Source of the DNA: Alphaproteobacteria bacterium
Lineage (GTDB): Bacteria; Pseudomonadota; Alphaproteobacteria; Rs-D84
Assembly (NCBI GenBank): GCA_009783855.1
Contig: WRCO01000010.1
Coordinates: 1 to 40,671, forward strand
Direction of reading: 5' to 3'
DNA: 40,671 bases
Of this stretch, positions 23,941 through 31,926 are shown one piece after another. Numbering within the stretch: the stretch's first letter is position 1; every line of letters starts with the position of its first letter. The position numbers and the translations under genes are program-made. The notes beneath the pieces are model-generated. The model did not search any database, had not been told where the DNA came from, and saw nothing but the letters and a program-made list of their open reading frames with translations.

Positions 23941-24618
23941 ATGTTAAAAAAATTGAGAATTAAACAAACTCCGCAAAACTATGCGAAAATGGGGATGATT
24001 GCCGGAGCGGTGATTCTTGTCGCGGCCCTTGGCGCGTTTGCTATATCGGCGATGCGCGGCGGCAAAGACGCGTCGGTCGCGCCGCTTGAACGCGCGCTTG
24101 CCCATGTTTCCGCCGACGCGGTATCGGCCGCGGACCTTCGCGTTGCGGTGGTAAGAATGGGCGAAGTCTATACGCGCGCCGAAGTGGTCGCCGACCTTCG
24201 CAGACAGCGGGAATCGTTCGACAACCGCCTTCGCACCGATGTCGAAAGGAATCAAAAAGAATTCGAACGCGCATGGGCCGAACTTGAAAAATCCCAAGGC
24301 ATGGTGACGCCGGACGCCCTTCAGCGTCGCGTCGCGGAATTGCAGCAGCGCATCGCCGCATTTCATCGCAGCATAACCGAACGCGCCCAAGCGGTCGAAG
24401 CGGAATACCATCGCGCAATGGTGGAAATCCATCGCCGCGACATTGACCCGATAATAGACGGCGTTATCGAAAGAAAAAACCTGTCCATGGTTTTCGAAGG
24501 TCAGTTCACCCGCGTATCGCCCACCGCGCCGGCGGGGCTTGACATCACGGACGATATTATCGATGCGATGAACAAACGCGCGACAACATTCCGGATGAGA
24601 ACGCCGCAAGGATTCTAG
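23941..24618 (+). CDS. Skp/OmpH-like protein with N-terminal membrane anchor
   Basis: The 225-residue protein starts MLKKLRIKQ at 23941, preceded by AAAGGA. One hydrophobic segment at about residues 21-40 lacks a clear cleavage site, so it may stay anchored. The remainder matches the OmpH/Skp pattern: a short beta strand with LRVAVVRMGEVY, a long coiled coil (about 80-170, rich in Glu/Arg/Gln), and the closing GLDITDDIIDAMN. Skp is a periplasmic chaperone for outer membrane proteins, normally next to bamA or lpxD. Here lpxD lies nearby (25678) but on the other strand, with a lipoprotein gene between. Confidence 0.75.
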   Translation: MLKKLRIKQTPQNYAKMGMIAGAVILVAALGAFAISAMRGGKDASVAPLERALAHVSADAVSAADLRVAVVRMGEVYTRAEVVADLRRQRESFDNRLRTDVERNQKEFERAWAELEKSQGMVTPDALQRRVAELQQRIAAFHRSITERAQAVEAEYHRAMVEIHRRDIDPIIDGVIERKNLSMVFEGQFTRVSPTAPAGLDITDDIIDAMNKRATTFRMRTPQGF

Positions 24619-24628
24619 AAATAAAAAC

Positions 24629-25510
24629 ATGAGAATGTGGGAAACGTTTTTAACCGACTTGAAACGCATATACCTTGTGCCCTGTGCGTTGCTTTTTGTG
24701 GCCGCCTGCTCAAGCGCGAACGTCGCACAGGAAGCCGACCAACACGACATGGTGCTTTGGGACGATGTGGAATATGTGGATTTGTACGACGATTGGAATT
24801 GGCAGGAATTCATATCCTTTGACGAGCTTACCATTATGTTTCAGTTGCCGCAGACGCATGAGGAAGCCTCAAAGGTCGAACCCGCACCCGCGCCCGTCAC
24901 CAATGATTCAAGGGGATGCCCGCATTACCTTACAACCCGCGAATGCGACATCTGGCTTACCAAGCCGCACTTTCGCGAAAGCCGCAAGAACATGCTGTCG
25001 GGGCTGCGCGCGGCGCACATGAATGAAATTGTAAATGTCATAAGGGCGGATGTGACCCTCACCGGCAATCATTCCGTGGCAAAGCCGCTTGTCGACCGGT
25101 ATCTTTTGCTTATGGCGGCGGCGAACGCATGCTGTCGCGACGGTATGAATCATCATCTTCGCCGTTCCGGCGCGTCACAGGGCCTGATTTACAAATTCGT
25201 CATGGACGATGCGAATTTTCATCTGTTCGGGCAAAGATGTCTTATGACGTCGGACCGCGACCTTGATTGGAATTTTACCGATATGATGCTTGCCGAAGTG
25301 ATGGCGGACGTCCGCAACACATGCCTGTGCCGGTCGCGCGCATGGTTCCGCGGTCTGCTTGAGCCGTTTACGCAACTGTATACCGTCATGCCGGAATTCG
25401 CAGAGCAGGAGTTTCTTTTTTCATACCGCGACGGGTTGCAGCGCACGGTTACGGTTTCGATAAACCGCGACGTTCAGAATGTGCTGTTCCTTCTGGGCGC
25501 ATGTCCGTAA
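24629..25510 (+). CDS. Cys-rich lipoprotein of unknown function
   Basis: I do not recognise the family. The 293-residue protein has a lipoprotein signal with lipobox VAAC (Cys27), then an acidic, Trp-rich stretch (about 40-70), and a domain with several Cys (CPHY, RECDIW, NACCRDG, GQRCLM, CLCRSR) that could form disulfides in the periplasm. A central part is predicted mostly helical. It starts 10 bases after the Skp-like gene and ends in a good terminator, so the two form an operon. The start at 24629 has no clear SD. A role with the pilin or type IV secretion proteins upstream is only a contextual guess. Confidence 0.7.
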   Translation: MRMWETFLTDLKRIYLVPCALLFVAACSSANVAQEADQHDMVLWDDVEYVDLYDDWNWQEFISFDELTIMFQLPQTHEEASKVEPAPAPVTNDSRGCPHYLTTRECDIWLTKPHFRESRKNMLSGLRAAHMNEIVNVIRADVTLTGNHSVAKPLVDRYLLLMAAANACCRDGMNHHLRRSGASQGLIYKFVMDDANFHLFGQRCLMTSDRDLDWNFTDMMLAEVMADVRNTCLCRSRAWFRGLLEPFTQLYTVMPEFAEQEFLFSYRDGLQRTVTVSINRDVQNVLFLLGACP

Positions 25511-25513
25511 AAG

Positions 25514-25533
25514 CGCGCCAAAGGCGCGTTTTT
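25514..25533 (+). terminator. Terminator after the Cys-rich lipoprotein gene
   Basis: CGCGCC, AAA loop, GGCGCG, then TTTTT. It overlaps the left end of an inverted repeat element. Confidence 0.8.
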
Positions 25534-25672
25534 GAGTGTGAAGTGTGCAGTTAATGTGCCGGGCTGAAGCCCGGCGACTATTTTTTGTGTTCGTGGATAT
25601 CTATACTTCTAACGCACGGACAATAAAATAAAGCGTCGGCAAAGCCGACACCACAACTTCACACTCAAAAAA
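25529..25672. repeat. AGTGTGA-type inverted element between convergent genes
   Basis: TTTTTGAGTGTGAAGTGTG at 25529-25547 and its near-exact complement at 25652-25671 (one extra base) flank about 105 bases that hold two small GC hairpins (CCGGGCTGAAGCCCGG; GTCGGCAAAGCCGAC). The arms contain two AGTGTG heptamer units. Confidence 0.65.
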
Positions 25673-25692
25673 CCCGCTTATTCGGGTTTTTT
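25667..25692 (-). terminator. Terminator of lpxD
   Basis: AAAACCCG and CGGGTTTT with T runs on both strands; the lpxD stop codon lies in the loop. Confidence 0.75.
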
Positions 25693-26727
25693 GATTTGCT
25701 TCCTTGTCCATGAGAACATTCGAAGGAATTCTATTCCGTTGGTCGCGGGGTACCCAAGTACTTTTTCCCCCGCCGCAATATTTTGGAACACGCCGGATTT
25801 CGCGCCGATTTCCGCGGCGTCGCCGATATTGACTTTGTTGGATATGCCGCTTTGCGCGCCGAACATGACGTAATCGCCCGCGACAACTCCGCCGGCAAGC
25901 CCGGTTCCGCCGGCCAAAAAGCATTCCTTGCCAACAATGACGCCGTGACCAAGATAGCAATGACTGTCGATTTTGGTCCCCTCGCCAATGGTCGTGTCCA
26001 TCATCATTCCGCGGTCTATGGCGGAATTCGCGCCGACATCGACACGGTCGCCAAGGATGACGCGCCCCGTATGCGGAAGGAATATATTTTTGCCGTCCTG
26101 TCTTGTGTATCCGAAGCCGTCGCGCCCGATGACCGCGGCCGGCTTTATTCTGCAATCCGCGCCCATCGTGGTGTTGTCGATATAAACGCCCGGCGCGATG
26201 TCGCAATTTGCGCCGATGACGGCGGCGCCCCCGATATATGCGCCGGAATCGATTGAAACGCCCGCCTCTATGACGGCGCCCGCGCGAATTGTCACGAACG
26301 GTCCGACATATACGGACGCGCGGTCGCGGAAGAACACGCCGCGTTCGATGTGCGCTTTTGAAGAAATTCCAACGCGGCGTTTTGGCGCATAAATATCGTT
26401 AAGGATTTTCACAATCGCGCTTCGCGGGCTGTCGGTGATAAGAAGCGTCGCGGACGCCGGCGCTTTTTTTGCAAATTCCGGCTGTACGATGATGACGGAC
26501 GCTTTGGAATTTTGCAAAAGCCCGACGGGAAGGATTTTGAACGCCGACGCATTTTGTTCGGTGGAATAAAACGCAAGCTGACCCGGCCCGGCATCCGCGA
26601 TTGGCGCGACGCCTTTGATTTCCGTCGCGGCATCGCCTTTTAATTCGAATCCGAATCTTTCGGCAAGTGCGCCTGCGGTCGTCGCGCGCGCGCGCGGCGC
26701 AAAAAGTTTCATAAGTAATTGCTTCAT
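25678..26727 (-). CDS. lpxD: UDP-3-O-acylglucosamine N-acyltransferase
   Basis: LpxD adds the second acyl chain in lipid A synthesis, in the cytoplasm. The 349-residue protein has the N-terminal uridine-binding domain and a long left-handed beta helix of hexapeptide repeats (for example VYVGPFVTIRAGAVIEAG). The catalytic His is in YLGHGVIVG, about residue 261, with another conserved His five residues earlier. The start at 26727 has GAGG 8 bases upstream; in-frame starts further up to 26766 have no site. It is convergent with the lipoprotein gene and monocistronic. Its presence shows that the organism makes lipopolysaccharide or at least lipid A. Confidence 0.96.
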   Translation of the reverse strand: MKQLLMKLFAPRARATTAGALAERFGFELKGDAATEIKGVAPIADAGPGQLAFYSTEQNASAFKILPVGLLQNSKASVIIVQPEFAKKAPASATLLITDSPRSAIVKILNDIYAPKRRVGISSKAHIERGVFFRDRASVYVGPFVTIRAGAVIEAGVSIDSGAYIGGAAVIGANCDIAPGVYIDNTTMGADCRIKPAAVIGRDGFGYTRQDGKNIFLPHTGRVILGDRVDVGANSAIDRGMMMDTTIGEGTKIDSHCYLGHGVIVGKECFLAGGTGLAGGVVAGDYVMFGAQSGISNKVNIGDAAEIGAKSGVFQNIAAGEKVLGYPATNGIEFLRMFSWTRKQIKKPE

Positions 26728-26799
26728 GTCGTACCTCACCGGCGGATTATAAAGCATAAAATCCACGGTTGCAAGAAATCCATCACGGCAGCAAAGTTG

Positions 26800-26829
26800 C
26801 CGTCATTCCCGCAAAGGCTGGAATGACGG
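26800..26829. repeat. CCGTCATTCC palindromic repeat
   Basis: CCGTCATTCC and GGAATGACGG form a perfect 10-base stem with a 10-base loop. Repeats of this look (CGTCATTCCCGC...) are widespread in bacterial genomes. Confidence 0.65.
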
Positions 26830-26857
26830 TTTCTGGAATTCGCCGCGCATATTTCCA

Positions 26858-26886
26858 TTGTATTTTCCCCCGTTTTCTGATATAAT
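26858..26886 (+). promoter_or_regulatory. Promoter of the Cys-rich exported protein gene
   Basis: TTGTAT at 26858-26863, 17-base spacer, perfect TATAAT at 26881-26886; the start codon is 16 bases downstream of the -10. Confidence 0.65.
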
Positions 26887-26901
26887 CGGGCACGAGAGAA
26901 T

Positions 26902-29079
26902 ATGAAAAAACTTGCCCGCATTTTTGCCTTGTGCCTGTTGCCTCTGGCGGCGTCTGCCATGACGCAGAATCAACACAACCAGATGATGACGGCGCGCGGC
27001 ACGGGTCCGACCGCGAATTTCGGCAATTGCGACGCGCTTATACAGCGCTGTGCGGCGCCGCGTTGTGCCGGCGGCGCGTGCGCGAATATGCAGGTTGCGG
27101 TTGGAATTGTAAACGGCTGTGTGATGGCGAGCGAGCCTTGCCGCGGGTTCGGCGATGCGTTGGTGCAATCGATTGCGGCGCAAATGGTGGCAAGCGCGAC
27201 GGTCCGCGCGAACGAAGCCGGGGCGCAACAGGCCGCCGCCGCCGATGCCGCCGCCGCGCAACAGATGCAAATGATGCAGGCCGAAATGGTACAGCAAGCC
27301 GCGGCAACCGCCGCCCAAATGCAACAGATGCAGGCGGAAATGGCACGGGCCCAGGCGGAATCCGCCGCGCGCGTGGAACAGGCTTTGGTACAGCAGGCAG
27401 AAGCAGCCGCAGCCGCGCAAGCCGCCCAAATGCAACAGATGCAACCGGCACCGATCGCACATGCCGCACCGGTTCAGGCTTCGCCTGCGGGAACCATAGC
27501 GGCCCAGGTTGCCGCCGCGAATGAAATCGCCGCGGACGCCGTGGCACGCGCGCAATTGATGGGAATGATTAACACGGAACTTGACAATGTTCGCGCGGCG
27601 ATGCGGACGCTTGACGCCGTGATGCAAACAACATTCACTTACGCCGGATGCGACCAGCGGGGCGATAATTGCACCGGTCCGCGCCGCGTTGCGAGATTTC
27701 GGCAACACGCCACCGGCTTTTTCGATCCGTTTGACAATGTTCTTGACAGAATGCTTACGGCATTGGAATTGGCGCAAGCGCTTGGCATGGAAGTGGCGGA
27801 TATATACATGATGCTTTCCGGTTCATGCAACAGATGGGGAATGTATTGGTGCGATCAGGATTGCGTTGGCTTTGATATTGAAAATCCGCTGGCAAGTCGT
27901 ATGAACCCCCACCCACGCCATTCCGATCCGATTAATGAATCCTCCTGCAATTGCCGACTGGTGCGTCCGCTTGGCAGTCAAGAGGAAGTTATACAATCCA
28001 TGCTTGACATAAATACCGACTCGGCGTCCCAAGATGTACGCAACAGGGTCGGCTGTATGTCGACCGTGGCGCGCACCGGTGTGTTTGCACGGCATGCCCA
28101 AAGAAGGAATACCAATGCCCTTGATATCAGGGCCCTTGAACTTATGGTGACCACCGACCCGTCTTCGACATTTTGTATGCGGCCGGGCACAACCCCGCCC
28201 TTGGAGGGCGCGACCGTACCGCAAAGTCAGGGCATCCCAGACTGCAAAATTAATGCCAATCACTGTTCAATTGACAGTATAGAAGATATGATGGAAACTT
28301 TGCGCCAGATTACTCAAAGCAAAAATTTGCCGCCCAATGCCTGTATTTCAAGAAGGCAGGATATGTTTAATGTGAGTCACCCCCCTCTTGTCATAGCTGG
28401 GAATGACACTTGCACCGAAGGTCTGAACGCGGGCACATCAACCATTCATCCTGTCCTTGCATTGTGTTCCGTGCATGCGTGGAATGTAGGAAAAATTGAA
28501 AATCCGGGCATGGGAGATAGCACCCCGGGCACGTCCAGACCGGACACCACCGCAGAGCGCGAACAGATGAACGAAGTTATAAAGTTAAAATCAACCGTCA
28601 TCACACAGCAAATGCACCGGCAATATGAAATGCTGAACGCTCTTGTGCGACAGTTTGAAACTCAACTTCGCCGCGCCGCACTGGCTAACAACGACGCATC
28701 ACGCGAAGACCGCGGCAACCTGCCCGCCGGCCGTACACCCGGCGTCGTGCTTGCCGGTGCCCGCAATTGCGCCACCGAATGGGAACCTGTGGCAAGAGCC
28801 GAATGTATCATAGCCAACACGCGGCTTGCCTTAAATGCGCCTCCTGCCGATGCACGCCGGCAATTAGAGATAGAGTACCGACTGCTTAACCCGGGCACCG
28901 GCACCGGACCGATGTCAGATCGCTGTGGTGCTATGTCTCAATCATCGGCAACAATACAAGCATGCGCAAATCAGATTGGAAGTCTGGCTACTCAGCAACG
29001 TGATGAGGCGCGCAGAACTCAGAACCGTGGTGGTGGAAGCGGCGGAGTTAGGATTGTCGCTGACAGCGGCAACATGTAA
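26902..29079 (+). CDS. Large exported Ala/Gln-rich, Cys-rich protein of unknown function
   Basis: I do not recognise a named family. The 725-residue product has a signal peptide (MKKLARIFALCLLPLAASA). A Cys-rich module follows (about 34-76, with CDALIQRCAAPRCAGGACAN), then an Ala/Gln/Met-rich coiled coil (about 105-190). The middle holds a domain with CNRWGMYWCDQDC near residue 310 and further spaced Cys. The last 200 residues are helical with scattered Cys and a Gly-rich end. A perfect TATAAT promoter precedes it and a strong terminator follows, so it is monocistronic. It resembles in style the 736-residue product at 31927-34137 (signal peptide, low-complexity Ala region, paired Cys, large size); both may be periplasmic or surface proteins. 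Confidence 0.75.
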   Translation: MKKLARIFALCLLPLAASAMTQNQHNQMMTARGTGPTANFGNCDALIQRCAAPRCAGGACANMQVAVGIVNGCVMASEPCRGFGDALVQSIAAQMVASATVRANEAGAQQAAAADAAAAQQMQMMQAEMVQQAAATAAQMQQMQAEMARAQAESAARVEQALVQQAEAAAAAQAAQMQQMQPAPIAHAAPVQASPAGTIAAQVAAANEIAADAVARAQLMGMINTELDNVRAAMRTLDAVMQTTFTYAGCDQRGDNCTGPRRVARFRQHATGFFDPFDNVLDRMLTALELAQALGMEVADIYMMLSGSCNRWGMYWCDQDCVGFDIENPLASRMNPHPRHSDPINESSCNCRLVRPLGSQEEVIQSMLDINTDSASQDVRNRVGCMSTVARTGVFARHAQRRNTNALDIRALELMVTTDPSSTFCMRPGTTPPLEGATVPQSQGIPDCKINANHCSIDSIEDMMETLRQITQSKNLPPNACISRRQDMFNVSHPPLVIAGNDTCTEGLNAGTSTIHPVLALCSVHAWNVGKIENPGMGDSTPGTSRPDTTAEREQMNEVIKLKSTVITQQMHRQYEMLNALVRQFETQLRRAALANNDASREDRGNLPAGRTPGVVLAGARNCATEWEPVARAECIIANTRLALNAPPADARRQLEIEYRLLNPGTGTGPMSDRCGAMSQSSATIQACANQIGSLATQQRDEARRTQNRGGGSGGVRIVADSGNM

Positions 29080-29100
29080 TCACACCCAAACAACATCAAT

Positions 29101-29123
29101 CCCCCGCGCCGCGGGGGTTTTTG
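29101..29123 (+). terminator. Strong terminator after the Cys-rich exported protein gene
   Basis: CCCCCGC, GCC loop, GCGGGGG, then TTTTTG: a 7-base GC stem with a T run. Confidence 0.9.
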
Positions 29124-29136
29124 TTTGATAATAATA

Positions 29137-29187
29137 TTGGGGCGAATATCATTCGCCCTTTAACAGGACAAATAATATTTGCCCTGT
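29137..29187. repeat. Two GGGCGAAT/GGACAAAT hairpins
   Basis: GGGCGAAT/ATTCGCCC at 29140-29158 and an ACAGG-x-CAAAT/ATTTG-x-CCTGT hairpin at 29163-29187. They belong to the GTAGGGGC hairpin family. Confidence 0.6.
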
Positions 29188-29322
29188 AAAAACCATAAAA
29201 TACCGTATTATATACATTGACTTCAATTCCTAATTGTATCAATTGCGTTATGTCTCTGTTTGATAGTATAGGAATATATGCCTATCAAGGGCCATGCATT
29301 AAATCAATCAAAGGAGAAAACC

Positions 29323-29661
29323 ATGCACCCAACCACAGACACAAACAACATCCAAAAATTCCGCGACGCGGAACACTTGTGGTTCTGGTTCGTGTCAAGC
29401 GCGCGAATCCGCGGCGACCTTCGCCGCGGCGGCGCATCTGAATCCCGGCCCTGTGAAATTCTGGACATTGAAACGCTTGTCACGCGGCTTCATCTATCGG
29501 GAAGAATCACCCGCGACCAGCTTGCCGTAATGATGCAATTCGGCCAGCGAAGGCGGCCGCCGACGCAACACATATACGCCGAAAACCGCGCGGCGGGATT
29601 ATGGCGGGGCGCGATGCGCACTCTGCAACTTGCCGCAAGCGCAAAAGGATGGGTGGAATGA
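29323..29661 (+). CDS. Small conserved-looking protein of unknown function (112 aa)
   Basis: Not recognised. The start at 29323 is supported by AAAGGAG. The protein begins MHPTTDTNNIQKF, has a Trp/Phe-rich patch (HLWFWFVSSARIR) near residue 22, and a C-terminal basic part (FGQRRRPPTQ, then AAGLWRGAMRTL...KGWVE) that looks like a helical nucleic-acid or protein-binding module. No signal peptide or membrane segment. Its stop overlaps the start of the next reading frame (ATGA), a typical sign of translational coupling. Small adjacent genes of this look are often phage- or mobile-element related, but nothing else here supports that. Confidence 0.6.
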   Translation: MHPTTDTNNIQKFRDAEHLWFWFVSSARIRGDLRRGGASESRPCEILDIETLVTRLHLSGRITRDQLAVMMQFGQRRRPPTQHIYAENRAAGLWRGAMRTLQLAASAKGWVE

Positions 29662-30068
29662 TAATCGCATTTTCCCCTCATTCGACCCGACCGCTTGCCC
29701 GGTTGTTCTGTCGCCGCTTTCGCCATTGCTGTGTTTTATTCCCCGCATGCGGCGGGGAATATACCCTTGTGCAAATCGGCGTCGACGGAGTACGACTTGT
29801 CCCCGTCGGCCGTCGCGAGATAAGAATTATGAAAAACAAAGGTTGGAAGTTTGTAGGGGCGCGTGCAAACGCGCCCTTTTGTTGGGCGCAAACCCGGGTC
29901 CCGACGCAATCGAAGATTGCGGTGGGTGGGCATATTGCGCCCCTGCAACTATTAACCTGTGTTGGTTTTGCCAAGCGCGCACTTGGTATTCGCAATCCGT
30001 TTATCTGGACGCCGGATGGGCTTTATCGTCGGCTTTGCCGACGAATCAGGAAACATCCCGTTTCTTGA
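29658..30068 (+). CDS. Small basic protein of unknown function, 3' end in repeats
   Basis: It starts at 29658, overlapping the previous stop by 4 bases (ATGA). The first 65 residues look coding: MIIAFSPHSTRPLARLFCRR, a Cys-containing stretch, then VQIGVDGVRLVPV and a Lys/Trp-rich end (MKNKGWKFVGA). From about residue 66 the frame runs through a GTAGGGGC hairpin repeat and its flank (29852-29947), and it ends at 30068, overlapping the convergent yidC 3' end by 23 bases. The genuine protein may originally have ended near the repeat. Function unknown. Confidence 0.45.
   Translation: MIIAFSPHSTRPLARLFCRRFRHCCVLFPACGGEYTLVQIGVDGVRLVPVGRREIRIMKNKGWKFVGARANAPFCWAQTRVPTQSKIAVGGHIAPLQLLTCVGFAKRALGIRNPFIWTPDGLYRRLCRRIRKHPVS
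29852..29947. repeat. GTAGGGGC composite hairpin repeat
   Basis: TGTAGGGGCGC at the left end pairs with GCGCCCCTGCA at the right end; inside are a GGGCGCG/CGCGCCC-like stem and a CGGGTCCC-flanked stem with CGCAATCGAAGATTGCG. The small gene at 29658 reads through it. Confidence 0.6.
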
Positions 30069-31647
30069 TGATATACATCTGCCCGATGCCAAACACGTTG
30101 GACACTGTCCAGTAAAGCACCAATCCCGCCGGCATAAACGAAAACATCACGGTAAATATGACGGGAAGCCATTTCATCATCTTTTGCATTTGGGCGGCTT
30201 GTTCGCTTGCGCCCGCGGACGCGGCGCCGGCCTGTTGCAATTTCTGTTGAAGCCACATAGTTCCGCCCATAAGTATCGGCAAAAGGAAATAAGGGTCGCG
30301 CGCGGCAAGGTCCGAAATCCAAAGAAAGTCCGCATTCCGCATCGGCACGGAGATAAGCAGAGCCTTGTACAGCGCAAAGAAAATCGGAATCTGTAAAAGC
30401 ATCGGAAGACATCCCCCCATCGGGTTGCCGCCGCCGGAAGTATACAGTTTCATCATTTCCTGTTGCATGCGGGCCTTGTCATGGCCGTATTCTTTTTGTA
30501 TGCGCTGCATTTCCGGTTGAAGTTTTTGCATGTTCGACATTGCGGTGAAAGACTTTTTGGTAAGCGGCCACATAATCATGCGAAGAAGTATGGTAAACAG
30601 GATAATCGCAACGCCGTAATTGCCGACAATCGCGTGAAGCGCGTTAATCGCCCAAAGGAACGGCCGCGCAAGGAACCAGAACCATCCGTAATCAATCGTA
30701 TGGTCTATGCCGGGCATAAAACCGGCGGCGGCGGATAAATCGGATTGATTTTTCGGTCCCGCAAATATATGCGCGGTCCATGTATGCGTTTGCCCGGGCG
30801 CGATGGATTGCATTTCGGCGCCGGCGTCCGCTTGGAACATGCCGTCGCCGCGTCCGCGGATGCGAAGCGTTTTGTCAAAAGCATCCATGCCGACGACGGT
30901 CTGCCAATACTGGTCGGTGAATCCGACAAAACCGGCCGCGGTTGAAAGCGAAAGGGGTCGCCGGGAAAGCGAGCGCCAAGATTCGCGTTCTATCGAACCG
31001 CCCGCGCGGGCGATTCCGCCGACGAACGCGGCGCGCGCGGAGGGTTCAGAGCCCTGACCCCGGACGATGCGGGCGTACCCGCCGATTGCCACCGGAACGG
31101 CGGAATTATTGGTCGCGGTATCGGAAACATTGATGACATAATCGGTGGACATGGTGATTGCGCGCCGGAATTCGACGCCTTCGGGCGATGTCCATGCCAT
31201 ATAGATTCTGTCGCCGCCGATGGCGCGATTAATGCGCCAAAGGGTATCGGGCATCGGCACGCTTGCGCCGGCGCCGGAGAATCCGATTTCCAAAAATTCA
31301 CCGACAGCGGACAGAAGGCGGACATTGCCGTCGTCATTTTCCACATAGTTTTTTAATTCAATCTCTGAAATGCGAATCCCGGCAACCCGTGCGATAATCG
31401 CTTCACCCATAAGCATCTGCGATGGCACTTCCGGCACCGCAACCTGTGCGGGCGCATCATCTATGCTCTTTGCTCTATGCTCTATGCTCTCTTTTCTCGG
31501 CGCGAACCAAGAAAACGCCAACCACCCGGCAAGCACGGCGATAAGCATCCATATAAGCATGCCGCTTGCGCCGGTTTTTTTTTCAGATTCGCGCGCGGCC
31601 ATGAATTGTTGGAACCCGCTTGACCCGCTGTTCATATATTGAACCAT
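30046..31647 (-). CDS. yidC: Membrane protein insertase YidC
   Basis: YidC inserts and folds inner-membrane proteins, alone or with SecYEG. The 533-residue protein has a cytoplasmic N-terminus of about 28 residues, TM1 at about 29-50, a large periplasmic beta-domain (about 75-320) and five C-terminal transmembrane segments in the Oxa1-type core, including the hydrophilic-groove region MIMWPLTKKSF and GCLPMLLQIPIFFALYK. The start at 31647 has AAAGGA upstream. Residues about 53-63 (ESIEHRAKSID) in the linker after TM1 are encoded by TCTATGC heptamers read in antisense, an in-frame repeat insertion in a region that tolerates variation. Confidence 0.96.
   Translation of the reverse strand: MVQYMNSGSSGFQQFMAARESEKKTGASGMLIWMLIAVLAGWLAFSWFAPRKESIEHRAKSIDDAPAQVAVPEVPSQMLMGEAIIARVAGIRISEIELKNYVENDDGNVRLLSAVGEFLEIGFSGAGASVPMPDTLWRINRAIGGDRIYMAWTSPEGVEFRRAITMSTDYVINVSDTATNNSAVPVAIGGYARIVRGQGSEPSARAAFVGGIARAGGSIERESWRSLSRRPLSLSTAAGFVGFTDQYWQTVVGMDAFDKTLRIRGRGDGMFQADAGAEMQSIAPGQTHTWTAHIFAGPKNQSDLSAAAGFMPGIDHTIDYGWFWFLARPFLWAINALHAIVGNYGVAIILFTILLRMIMWPLTKKSFTAMSNMQKLQPEMQRIQKEYGHDKARMQQEMMKLYTSGGGNPMGGCLPMLLQIPIFFALYKALLISVPMRNADFLWISDLAARDPYFLLPILMGGTMWLQQKLQQAGAASAGASEQAAQMQKMMKWLPVIFTVMFSFMPAGLVLYWTVSNVFGIGQMYIIKKRDVS
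31460..31490. repeat. TCTATGC heptamers inside yidC
   Basis: TCTATGC, TCTTTGC, TCTATGC, TCTATGC, TCT: four tandem units, read on the minus strand as a hydrophilic linker of YidC. Confidence 0.75.
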
Positions 31648-31807
31648 TGATTGTCCTTTATTCCGTAAGAGCGCATACTTGCACCCTTTTTGGGTCGAAA
31701 ATATTCGCCCTTACATTATCTTGCGCCCCTATTGATGCCCGGGAAGTATAGAACGAAAATCGGGAATAGTAAAGGTTAAACGTGTAATTCCGGAAAGAAC
31801 CGGGATA

Positions 31808-31862
31808 TGTAGGGGCAAATATCATTTGCCCCATTAAAGGGCGAATGATATTCGCCCCTACA
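31808..31862. repeat. GTAGGGGC nested palindrome
   Basis: TGTAGGGGC at 31808-31816 and GCCCCTACA at 31854-31862 enclose two smaller stems, GGGGCAAAT/ATTTGCCCC and GGGCGAAT/ATTCGCCC. The rest of the gap 31648-31926 shows only a degenerate TCGAAAATATTCGCCC-like unit near 31694 and no gene. Confidence 0.7.
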
Positions 31863-31885
31863 TTTTATGGTTTCCTCCGCCAAAC

Positions 31886-31911
31886 AAAAAACCCGCCGGG
31901 GTACCGGCGGG
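31886..31911 (-). terminator. Terminator of the 31927-34137 gene
   Basis: On the minus strand CCCGCCGG, a 4-base loop, CCGGCGGG and a run of six T. Confidence 0.85.
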
Positions 31912-31926
31912 GGATTTTGGGTGTTA

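Noticed and set aside
29323-30068. Prophage remnant
   Set aside because: Two small unknown genes alone, with no integrase, capsid, terminase or att-like repeat, do not support it.
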